Positions 1 through 4,335 of a stretch of 6,178 nucleotides of DNA are shown one piece after another. The position numbers and the translations under genes are program-made. Source of the stretch: Streptosporangiaceae bacterium (GTDB taxonomy: Bacteria > Actinomycetota > Actinomycetes > Streptosporangiales > Streptosporangiaceae); assembly GCA_030045295.1 (NCBI GenBank), contig JASIGD010000453.1, forward strand, positions 1 through 6,178. The letters are read 5' to 3'. The notes beneath the pieces were generated by a model. The model had not been told where the DNA came from. It made no database searches and saw only the letters and a list, made by a program, of their open reading frames with translations. Each line of letters begins with the position of its first letter. Position 1 is the stretch's first letter.

Positions 1-254
1 ATCCCGAACGATTCGGAGTTGACCGCCCTGGGCCAGCAGCCGTGCTCGACGTGGTTTACAGCCCGTGGCCTACCCCCCTTGCGCAGGCCGCGGCGAAGTG
101 GGGCGCGATCGTGGTCAGCGGCTTTGACCTGCTGCTCCACCAGGCCGCCCGCCAGGTCGAGCTGATGACCGGTATCGAGCCCGCCCCCCTGGAGGCGATG
201 CGCGCCGCCGGCCAGTCCGAGCTAGCCCGCCGAGAGGGCCGTCTGCTTCGCTAA
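1..254 (+). CDS. aroE: Shikimate dehydrogenase, C-terminal part (5' end outside window)
   Basis: The frame is open from the left edge and ends at TAA (252-254), giving the last 83 residues. Visible are DVVYSPWPTPLA, the usual strand and loop near the end of the NADP-binding domain, and GFDLLLHQAARQVELMTG, the C-terminal helix whose Gln (in LLHQ) contacts shikimate in characterised AroE enzymes. The enzyme reduces 3-dehydroshikimate to shikimate with NADPH in the cytoplasmic shikimate pathway to aromatic amino acids. The tail after the helix (AMRAAGQSELARREGRLLR) is somewhat longer and more charged than in many homologues. The upstream part, with the substrate lid and the nucleotide glycine motif, is not in the window, so an AroE-like paralogue such as a quinate/shikimate dehydrogenase cannot be fully excluded. 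The downstream gene is a VOC protein, not another aro gene. Confidence 0.9.
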   Translation, partial: PERFGVDRPGPAAVLDVVYSPWPTPLAQAAAKWGAIVVSGFDLLLHQAARQVELMTGIEPAPLEAMRAAGQSELARREGRLLR

Positions 255-268
255 CGCAAGCACGACCG

Positions 269-287
269 GCATCCGCACCGGGGATGC
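269..287 (+). terminator. Stem-loop after aroE, possible terminator
   Basis: GCATCC (269-274) and GGATGC (282-287) form a perfect 6-bp stem around a 7-base GC-rich loop, 14 bases after the aroE stop. There is no T-tract. Actinobacterial terminators often lack one, so termination is plausible but not shown by the sequence. Confidence 0.35.
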
Positions 288-305
288 GGTGTACCGGTTC
301 CCGCG

Positions 306-321
306 CGGCTTCGGCAAGCCG
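306..321 (+). other. Second stem-loop in the aroE-VOC gap
   Basis: CGGCTT (306-311), a CGGC tetraloop, and AAGCCG (316-321) form a 6-bp perfect hairpin ending 16 bases before the ATG of the VOC gene. With the hairpin at 269-287 it could make a tandem terminator for aroE. It could also fold in a read-through leader and influence the VOC gene. No T-tract follows. Confidence 0.3.
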
Positions 322-337
322 ATGCCATCATGATCCG

Positions 338-721
338 ATGAGCGGCGAAGTGGTCATCGGCTGGATCAGGGAAGTGGTGCTGGACTGCAAAGAGCCGTGG
401 CCGCTCGCGCGATTCTGGGCCGGCCTGCTCGGCGGCACCCCGGTGGAGTGGTACCCGGGCTGGGTCACGCTCGAGCCGCCCCCGCACGGTCAGCGGCTCT
501 CCTTCCAGGCCACCGCCACGCCGCTGGCCGAACAGACCTCGCGTGTCCACTTCGACATCCTGGTCGACGACCTGGCCGCGGCTCATGACCGTGTGGCGTC
601 CGCCGGCGCCGTGCTGGTCGCCGAGCACGTCTCACCCCGGCCCGGCCCGGCCGGAGAGCCGGTACCGTGGCGCGTCTATCAAGACCCGGCCGGGCACCCG
701 TTCTGCCTGGTCGTCCGCTAG
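338..721 (+). CDS. Single-domain VOC (glyoxalase/bleomycin-resistance-like) protein
   Basis: 127 residues, the normal size for one vicinal-oxygen-chelate domain of the Glyoxalase_6 type common in actinomycetes. Hallmarks are an opening strand and helix (IREVVLDCKEPWPLARFWAGLLGG, residues 10-33, here given only as the fold's first beta-alpha unit), the central RVHFDILVDDL (69-79) and the closing DPAGHPFCLVV (116-126). The closing motif usually carries Glu before FC in metal-binding VOC enzymes. Here it is Pro (HPFC), so a ligand may be missing and binding without metal catalysis is possible. The substrate is unknown. The frame is open further upstream to 284, but the domain begins just after the ATG at 338. 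There is no good Shine-Dalgarno; CATCAT at 326-331 lies 6 bases before the ATG and could be a weak leaderless -10. The stop codon is the first three bases of a 13-bp tandem repeat. Confidence 0.85.
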   Translation: MSGEVVIGWIREVVLDCKEPWPLARFWAGLLGGTPVEWYPGWVTLEPPPHGQRLSFQATATPLAEQTSRVHFDILVDDLAAAHDRVASAGAVLVAEHVSPRPGPAGEPVPWRVYQDPAGHPFCLVVR

Positions 722-796
722 CGACGTCCGGTAGCGACGTTCCCAAGCGACGTTCGGTAGCGACGTTCGCAAGCGAGGTTCGGTGGCGGCGTTGCT
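719..796. repeat. 13-bp tandem repeat, six degenerate units
   Basis: Six head-to-tail 13-mers tile this stretch without gaps, starting at 719, 732, 745, 758, 771 and 784, with consensus TAGCGACGTTCGG. Units 1 to 5 differ from the consensus by one to three bases (TAGCGACGTCCGG, TAGCGACGTTCCC, AAGCGACGTTCGG, TAGCGACGTTCGC, AAGCGAGGTTCGG); unit 6 (TGGCGGCGTTGCT) is more diverged. The first unit supplies the TAG stop of the VOC gene. The array fills most of the gap between the convergent VOC and NUDIX genes. Function unknown: replication-slippage minisatellite, protein-binding array or transcript-end structure are all possible. Confidence 0.8.
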
Positions 797-814
797 GAGG
801 CGGAACGCGGGGCG

Positions 815-1381
815 TCAGGCGCGCCTGCCGACCTCCGGGACCGGTCGGCCGTTTTCCAGGTAGACCAGCCGGTTGCCGCGCAACGCCGCCCTTACTCGGC
901 GCCGGATCGGGCGCCTGAGCAGCCCGAGCGCGTCGGGGACGTCGGCGAGCCGGTACTCGGAAATCTCCTCGGGCTGTACCGCGACGGCGGCCAGGACCTT
1001 GTTTTCCACGCGGCCGCAGTCGAAGAGAAAGCGGATCCCCCCGGGACGGCCCGGGCGCGGGCGGCGGAAATCCATGCAGGCCAGCCGCGCGCGGTGTAGC
1101 TCAATGCCGCACTCCTCGCGCACTTCGCGCCGGCACGCCTCCCATGGCGTCTCCCCGTTCGCCTCCATGACGCCGCCCGGGATCGTCCAGCCGCTCTTGT
1201 ACGTCGGCTTGAGGATCAGCAGACGGCCGGCCAGGTCGAAGATGAGCGCCCCGGCCGACACCGGTATGGCGGGAAGGGGTTCCGGCTCAGGATCCGCGGC
1301 GCCAGCGTCCGGGCCGGGCAGGCGGGAAACCCCGCTCAGGGAGAAGGACCCGGCGGGTCCCGAATGCCCGTCACTTGTCAC
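815..1381 (-). CDS. NUDIX hydrolase
   Basis: Predicted cytoplasmic Mg-dependent hydrolase of nucleoside-diphosphate-linked compounds; the substrate cannot be read from sequence. The Nudix box is clear: PGGVMEANGE followed by seven residues and REVREECGI, carrying the catalytic REXXEE core. The spacing between the box Gly and the first Glu is six residues instead of the canonical five, so there is a one-residue loop insertion. The domain starts at IPVSAGALIFD, about 40 residues in. The preceding part is low-complexity, rich in Gly, Ser, Pro and Glu, and probably disordered. I place the start at GTG 1381, giving 188 residues. An ATG at 1390 would give 191, but it lies inside a perfect TATAAT (1394 to 1389) whose transcript would begin near 1381. 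It is convergent with the VOC gene across the 13-bp repeat and separated from the upstream mmcQ-like gene by about 130 bases, so probably transcribed alone. Confidence 0.9.
   Translation of the reverse strand: MTSDGHSGPAGSFSLSGVSRLPGPDAGAADPEPEPLPAIPVSAGALIFDLAGRLLILKPTYKSGWTIPGGVMEANGETPWEACRREVREECGIELHRARLACMDFRRPRPGRPGGIRFLFDCGRVENKVLAAVAVQPEEISEYRLADVPDALGLLRRPIRRRVRAALRGNRLVYLENGRPVPEVGRRA
816..827. repeat. 12-bp perfect palindrome at the NUDIX stop
   Basis: CAGGCGCGCCTG is its own reverse complement and covers the last three codons and most of the TGA of the NUDIX gene. It could add to a transcript end, but it has no loop or T-tract and may simply reflect Arg/Ala codon choice. Confidence 0.3.
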
Positions 1382-1386
1382 GACGG

Positions 1387-1402
1387 CCATTATAAATAAT
1401 GG
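1387..1402. promoter_or_regulatory. NUDIX promoter -10 with overlapping inverted repeat
   Basis: On the minus strand a perfect TATAAT (1394 to 1389) lies 7 bases before GTG 1381. The same bases sit in a perfect 7-2-7 inverted repeat, CCATTATTTATAATGG read on the minus strand, which is strikingly AT-rich for this DNA. A repressor bound here would block the -10 directly. No good -35 is visible: at 17 bases upstream the hexamer reads GACGCA. Confidence 0.55.
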
Positions 1403-1518
1403 AAGCCAGGATGCGTCGGTCGGCTAATATCGACCGCTCGCTAATGTCAGCATCTGGGTGCCCGGATCATTCCGGACCAGGCCGTGAATCACGGTACGAC
1501 CGGCACGCCGTGACGTGA
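1403..1518. other. Intergenic region with two palindromes between mmcQ-like and NUDIX genes
   Basis: No gene is visible here. It holds CCGGA-TCAT-TCCGG (1462-1475) and CCGTGA-A-TCACGG (1482-1494), centred about 20 bp apart. Either could be the transcript end of the upstream minus-strand operon or operator sites for the NUDIX promoter. Two ATTAGC words also occur on the minus strand nearer the promoter (within about 1424-1446). No T-tract is present. Confidence 0.35.
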
Positions 1519-1866
1519 TTAGACGGGACGGTCTTTCTTGGGCAGCTTACTGACGACCGCCGCATAGGACGTATCGACGGCCTCGATGAGCTCATCGTCG
1601 GCAATGGCGCCGCCGATCCGCAGCGAGTTCCACCCGGAACGGCCGATATAGGCCATCACGGAGGCGTCAGCCGGATACCGCAGCAGCCACTCATCAGCGA
1701 TCTCGCGGGAGGCGCCGCACTTGAGGCCCACCGACGGACTCCCACCGGACCCGAAGAACGCGAAGATCTTCGGGCCCACCTTGACCACGACATCGCCTTC
1801 CCAGGGCTCGTCCTGCCAGGCGCCCGGCTTGGCCAGGCAGTAGGCGAGCAGTTCTTCCCATGTCAT
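1519..1866 (-). CDS. MmcQ/YjbR family protein
   Basis: 115 residues, full length for the MmcQ/YjbR family, whose fold resembles a CyaY/double-wing DNA-binding domain. Characteristic features are the N-terminal LLAYCLAKPGAWQDEPWEGD (residues 6-25), VVVKVGPKIFAFFGS (26-40), VGLKCGASREIADEW (46-60), YIGRSGWNSLRIGG (73-86, the most conserved block) and a C-terminal helix DDELIEAVDTSYAAVVSKLPK. Family members are small cytoplasmic proteins of uncertain function, often annotated as DNA-binding from the fold alone. The ATG at 1866 is preceded by GGAG at 8 bases, a good Shine-Dalgarno. The gene lies 24 bases after the stop of the NTF2-like gene on the same strand, so the two probably form an operon. 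No truncation or odd codon use is seen. Confidence 0.9.
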   Translation of the reverse strand: MTWEELLAYCLAKPGAWQDEPWEGDVVVKVGPKIFAFFGSGGSPSVGLKCGASREIADEWLLRYPADASVMAYIGRSGWNSLRIGGAIADDELIEAVDTSYAAVVSKLPKKDRPV

Positions 1867-1874
1867 GGCTGTTT

Positions 1875-1878
1875 CTCC
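1875..1878 (-). promoter_or_regulatory. Shine-Dalgarno of the MmcQ/YjbR gene
   Basis: GGAG on the minus strand, 8 bases before ATG 1866, within the 24-base gap after the upstream cistron. It is the clearest ribosome-binding site in the window. It contrasts with the first-in-operon genes, which lack one. Confidence 0.6.
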
Positions 1879-1890
1879 AGTACGTCGCGG

Positions 1891-2217
1891 TCACTGTTCG
1901 AGCGTGACGGTCAGCGCGGCTATCGCTCCCTCGCGCCAGGACAGACGCAGCGTGCCCCCTCCACCGGCGTCCCAGCCGAAGCGGGCGAAGTCCTCGTGGT
2001 CGCCGTCTCGCGCGACGGAAAGGCAGGTCATGGTGTCCGTAGGCGGCCGCTCGGCGTAGCCGCGGGCGATCTGCTCCAACCCTAGGTATGGCCCCACCGG
2101 GATCCCGTCGAATCTCATCACGGCATCTGGCGTGAATGTCGCCAGGAATGCCGTCCAGTCGCGGCTGCGGACAGCCGCGTTGAACAACCGGAAATGTTCC
2201 TCCACGCGATCGGCCAC
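1891..2217 (-). CDS. NTF2/SnoaL-like small protein
   Basis: About 108 residues from GTG 2217, ending in TGA. The pattern VEEHFRLFNAAVRSRDW then FLATFTPDAVMRFDGIP, followed by YLGLEQIARGYAERPPT and the terminal strands TLRLSWREGAIAALTVTLEQ, fits the cone-shaped alpha+beta fold of NTF2-like/SnoaL proteins (opening helices, then a curved sheet). Relatives include ketosteroid-isomerase-like enzymes and many ligand-binding proteins of unknown role, so no reaction is assigned. The longest frame begins at TTG 2235. I prefer GTG 2217 because TAGAAT (2230 to 2225) ends 7 bases before it; GTG 2205 is another option. No Shine-Dalgarno precedes any of them. A strong hairpin lies in the early coding region (2160-2179). 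It is the first gene of a likely operon with the MmcQ/YjbR gene and is divergent from the HAD gene. Confidence 0.8.
   Translation of the reverse strand: MADRVEEHFRLFNAAVRSRDWTAFLATFTPDAVMRFDGIPVGPYLGLEQIARGYAERPPTDTMTCLSVARDGDHEDFARFGWDAGGGGTLRLSWREGAIAALTVTLEQ
2160..2179 (-). other. Strong hairpin inside the NTF2-like coding region
   Basis: CGCGGCTG and CAGCCGCG form a perfect 8-bp stem around a 4-base loop (TCCG in the mRNA). It begins about 38 bases after the predicted leaderless start. It could slow early translation or protect the 5' end, or it may just reflect codons for Ala, Val, Arg and Ser. Confidence 0.35.
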
Positions 2218-2224
2218 GATCACG

Positions 2225-2230
2225 ATTCTA
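2225..2230 (-). promoter_or_regulatory. Predicted -10 of the NTF2-like/MmcQ operon
   Basis: TAGAAT on the minus strand matches TATAAT at five of six bases and ends 7 bases before GTG 2217. This is the same spacing as the NUDIX and ABC genes. No clear -35 is visible. Confidence 0.45.
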
Positions 2231-2244
2231 GACAACCGGCGTGG

Positions 2245-2250
2245 CAGAAT
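2245..2250 (+). promoter_or_regulatory. Predicted -10 of the HAD gene
   Basis: CAGAAT ends 6 bases before GTG 2257 and matches TATAAT at four of six bases, including the key second A and last T. It lies 14 bp from the oppositely oriented -10 of the NTF2-like operon, so the two promoters would share upstream DNA. No Shine-Dalgarno precedes the GTG. Confidence 0.35.
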
Positions 2251-2256
2251 GCTGAG

Positions 2257-2865
2257 GTGATCCGGCTGCGCGGTCCGGTCGGTTTTGACCTGGACATGAC
2301 GCTGATCGACTCGCGGCCCGCTATCATGGCCGCCTTTGCCGAACTATCCCGGGAGACGGCGACCCACATCGATCTGGCCGCGGTCGACGGCAGGCTCGGG
2401 ATCAAGCTGGAAGACGAGGTGGCGTTCTGGTTCCCGCCCGTCCAGCACGTCGCGGCTGTCACGTGTTACCGGCGGCACTACGTGCGGCTGGCGCCGCAGC
2501 TGACCACCACCCTGCCCGGAGCGCACGAGGCCCTGGCGGCGGTCCGCGCCGCCGGGGAACGCGTGGTGATCATCACGGCCAAGCATCCCGTGTCCGTGGA
2601 GCCCAGCCTGCGGGCCGTCGGGCTGGCGGCCGACGAGCTGTTCACCCACGTACACGGGCCGGAGAAGGCGGCGGTGCTGCGGGTCCTGAACGCGGCCGCC
2701 TACGTCGGCGACAGCCCGCCGGACATGGCCGCCGCCGTGCAGGCCGAGGCGCGGGCGGTCGGCGTCGCGACCGGCTCGTTCTCGCCCCGCGAGCTAGCCA
2801 GCGCGGGCGCCGACGTGGTACTCGACTCGCTCGCGGACTTCCCCCGCTGGTACCAGTCCGCCTAG
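2257..2865 (+). CDS. HAD-superfamily hydrolase (phosphoglycolate-phosphatase-like)
   Basis: 202 residues from GTG 2257, usual size for a HAD phosphatase with a small helical cap. The four HAD motifs are present: FDLDMTLIDSR (residues 10-20; nucleophile D11, acid/base D13), the motif II Thr in VVIITAK (103-109), motif III Lys in GPEKAAVL (134-141) and motif IV YVGDSPPDMAAA (149-160; D152, D156 bind Mg). The cap lies between motifs I and II, as in the Gph/beta-phosphoglucomutase subfamily. It should remove phosphate from a small cytoplasmic metabolite; the substrate is not predictable. The frame is open to ATG 2194, but GTG 2257 gives the standard short lead before motif I and fits a leaderless start. 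The TAG stop interlocks with the TAG of the opposite-strand gene in CTAG (2862-2865). Confidence 0.9.
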   Translation: MIRLRGPVGFDLDMTLIDSRPAIMAAFAELSRETATHIDLAAVDGRLGIKLEDEVAFWFPPVQHVAAVTCYRRHYVRLAPQLTTTLPGAHEALAAVRAAGERVVIITAKHPVSVEPSLRAVGLAADELFTHVHGPEKAAVLRVLNAAAYVGDSPPDMAAAVQAEARAVGVATGSFSPRELASAGADVVLDSLADFPRWYQSA

Positions 2866-3452
2866 CCGTCCTCGGCGATCGCCGCTACCACACGGTAGGG
2901 CAAGTACCGCGGATGCACGAGCAACGCCCTGGCCACCCGGCCGATCCGCAGCCGCAGCGGGGTCAGCGCCTGCTCGCTATAACGCCAGGCCGCCAGCTGG
3001 TCGTCGCCGAAGCGCGCGCGGATGGAGCGCCGGAACCGCCGCGCGTCGCCGCCGTCCCCGCGCCACGTCGCGAGCCACGCGTGTAGCTGGTCGTCGCCGG
3101 TCAGCACGGACCAGTCCCGCAGCCGCTCGGCTATCTGCCCGGCCGCGTCGATGACGAATGCCTGATCACCGCCGCCCGAGATGCCGTGCACCCGGCCCTG
3201 GCTGGCCGCACCGTGGCGGATGCTGGCGGAACTGAACCGCGCCCCGACCGCCAGCGCCGCGACGACATGCCCGGCTTCGTGCCAGGCCGTCCGGACCGCC
3301 GCCGTCCTGGCCGGCGCGAAGCTCGGCATAGCACCAAGGTCGTACCGCTGCCTGATCCACACCTCATGCACGATCGACTCGTCGTCGTAGCGGACGAGCC
3401 GGCTCAGCTCGGCCTGGATCTGCGCCAGATACCGTGACTCGGCGGGTGTCAT
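2862..3452 (-). CDS. Stand-alone HEAGH metalloprotease-like protein (FtsH/M41 peptidase-like)
   Basis: 196 residues from ATG 3452. The signature is TAWHEAGHVVAALAVG (residues 55-70), an HExxH zinc motif in the HEAGH form typical of FtsH (M41) peptidase domains. A strand like FSSASIRHG, a Gly-rich turn (GRVHGISGGG) and a helix like IDAAGQIAERL (101-111) follow, recalling the IxxxLGGRAAE helix of M41. H58 and H62 would be zinc ligands and E59 the catalytic base. An Asp of TGDD (120-121) is a candidate third ligand. There is no AAA+ domain, signal peptide or membrane segment, so it would be a soluble, ATPase-free version. GDDQLxAW occurs twice, 30 residues apart (119-126, 149-156). The ATG overlaps the TGA of the tandem-VOC gene (ATGA), implying translational coupling. 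A longer frame up to 3872 is only the shadow of that gene. Protease activity is inferred from the motif; the target is unknown. Confidence 0.75.
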   Translation of the reverse strand: MTPAESRYLAQIQAELSRLVRYDDESIVHEVWIRQRYDLGAMPSFAPARTAAVRTAWHEAGHVVAALAVGARFSSASIRHGAASQGRVHGISGGGDQAFVIDAAGQIAERLRDWSVLTGDDQLHAWLATWRGDGGDARRFRRSIRARFGDDQLAAWRYSEQALTPLRLRIGRVARALLVHPRYLPYRVVAAIAEDG

Positions 3453-4186
3453 CGTGGCGACAGCACGCAAAACTCGCTGCCTTCCGGGTCGGCGAGCACG
3501 GTCCAGGACACGCCGCCCTGGCCGACGTCGACCGGCACCGCGCCGGCCTCGCGCAGCGCCGCCACCGCGGTCACGTGATCCTCGCCCTGGAACGGGGCCA
3601 CGTCCAGGTGCACCCGGTTCTTGACCGTCTTCACGTCCGCGGACCGCAGCAGCTCCAGGAACGGCCCGGTTCCCGCGGGCGAGCGCAGCGATACCCCGTC
3701 GTCGATCGACTCGCTCCGCACCCAGCCCGTGGCCAGCTCCCAGAATCCGGCCACCGCTGCGGGATCGAGGCACTCGGCCACGACCGCGGCGACCGGCCCG
3801 GTGCCGGAGTAAACGGGTCGCGGGTCCAGGACGCAGAACTCGTTGCCTTCCGGGTCGGCCAGCACGACCCACGGAACCTTGCCCTGGCCGACGTCGGCTG
3901 GCACCGCGCCCAGGCCGAGCAGCCGGTTTACCTCGGCCGCCTGGTGTTCGGGCGATTCAGTGGCCAGGTCCAGGTGAACGCGGTTCTTGCCGCTCTTGGC
4001 CTCCGGGACCGCCACGATCACCAGCGGCAGCGCCACCGGGTCCGGGTAGCTGTACCCGCGGGGACACACGTCGACCTCGCCGGGTTCCTCGGCGGCTATC
4101 TCCCAGCCGAGGGCGGCGGCCCAGAACCGGGCCAGCCTGGCCGGCTCGGCCGCGTCGATGACCAGGTGCACGAGACGGGTGGGCAC
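3449..4186 (-). CDS. Tandem two-domain VOC (glyoxalase-like) protein
   Basis: 245 residues made of two Glyoxalase_6-type VOC domains, about 1-122 and 128-245. Equivalent motifs recur exactly 122 residues apart: KNRVHLDLA (67-75) and KNRVHLDVA (189-197); GAVPADVGQG and GAVPVDVGQG; DPEGNEFCVL (111-120) and DPEGSEFCVL (233-242). Both halves keep the Glu before FC that is often a metal ligand in this superfamily, unlike the single-domain VOC protein at 338-721. The two-domain form makes a complete barrel-like active site within one chain, as in many glyoxalase or bleomycin-resistance relatives, but the substrate is unknown. The start is GTG 4186, with AGG 8 bases upstream as a weak Shine-Dalgarno. 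The gene follows a truncated P-loop fragment and is coupled to the protease-like gene by an ATGA overlap. Confidence 0.88.
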   Translation of the reverse strand: MPTRLVHLVIDAAEPARLARFWAAALGWEIAAEEPGEVDVCPRGYSYPDPVALPLVIVAVPEAKSGKNRVHLDLATESPEHQAAEVNRLLGLGAVPADVGQGKVPWVVLADPEGNEFCVLDPRPVYSGTGPVAAVVAECLDPAAVAGFWELATGWVRSESIDDGVSLRSPAGTGPFLELLRSADVKTVKNRVHLDVAPFQGEDHVTAVAALREAGAVPVDVGQGGVSWTVLADPEGSEFCVLSPR

Positions 4187-4201
4187 CCCGACAGCCTGCC
4201 A

Positions 4202-4333
4202 TCAGGGCAGGCCGCCGGGCAACTCACGACCGTGGCGGGATATCCCGTCAGCCGATGGCGGCCCTGATCCCAGCTCACGGGCGATCGTCGACTTGCCGGT
4301 GCCCGGCGCGCCGGAGACCACGACGAGGGTCAA
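4202..4333 (-). pseudogene. Truncated P-loop NTPase/kinase remnant (Walker A only)
   Basis: From TTG 4333 the frame reads TLVVVSGAPGTGKSTIAREL, an unmistakable first strand plus Walker A (GxxxxGKS/T), in the style of small actinobacterial AAA or kinase-like ATP-binding proteins that begin with exactly this strand. After Leu-Gly the sequence becomes low-information (SGPPSADGISRHGRELPGGLP) and hits TGA at 4204-4202, 43 codons in total. No Walker B, lid or other kinase motif appears here or in neighbouring frames, and a normal member has 150 or more residues. I read it as the 5' remnant of a gene whose remainder was deleted. It starts 2 bases after the DUF1707 stop and ends 15 bases before the VOC start, so it lies inside the cluster transcript. 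A functional micropeptide is possible but less likely. Confidence 0.65.
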
Positions 4334-4335
4334 TG

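Noticed and set aside
719..796. CRISPR array
   Set aside because: The 13-bp units abut with no spacers, which is a simple tandem repeat and not a repeat-spacer array.
873..1427. 184-residue plus-strand frame opposite the NUDIX gene
   Set aside because: It is Ser/Arg/Pro-rich antisense sequence with no domain, while the minus strand encodes a complete Nudix box.
2463..3086. 207-residue plus-strand frame over the HAD and protease-like genes
   Set aside because: It is an Arg/Gly/Ala-rich shifted reading of the HAD gene that continues antisense to the next gene, with no motif of its own.
3453..3872. Upstream extension of the protease-like frame to 336 residues
   Set aside because: The extra 140 residues are Arg/Gly-rich antisense-like sequence reading through the tandem-VOC gene in another frame of the same strand. 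The recognisable protein begins at ATG 3452, which overlaps the VOC stop.
338..4186. A defence or biosynthetic system spanning the VOC, NUDIX, HAD and protease-like genes
   Set aside because: The genes are on different strands and in separate transcription units, of common housekeeping or accessory families, and no nuclease, reverse transcriptase, toxin or biosynthetic core enzyme is present to tie them together.
3434..4267. 277-residue plus-strand frame opposite the tandem-VOC gene
   Set aside because: Its composition (His, Gly, Arg and Gln rich) and internal repeats simply mirror the two VOC domains on the other strand.
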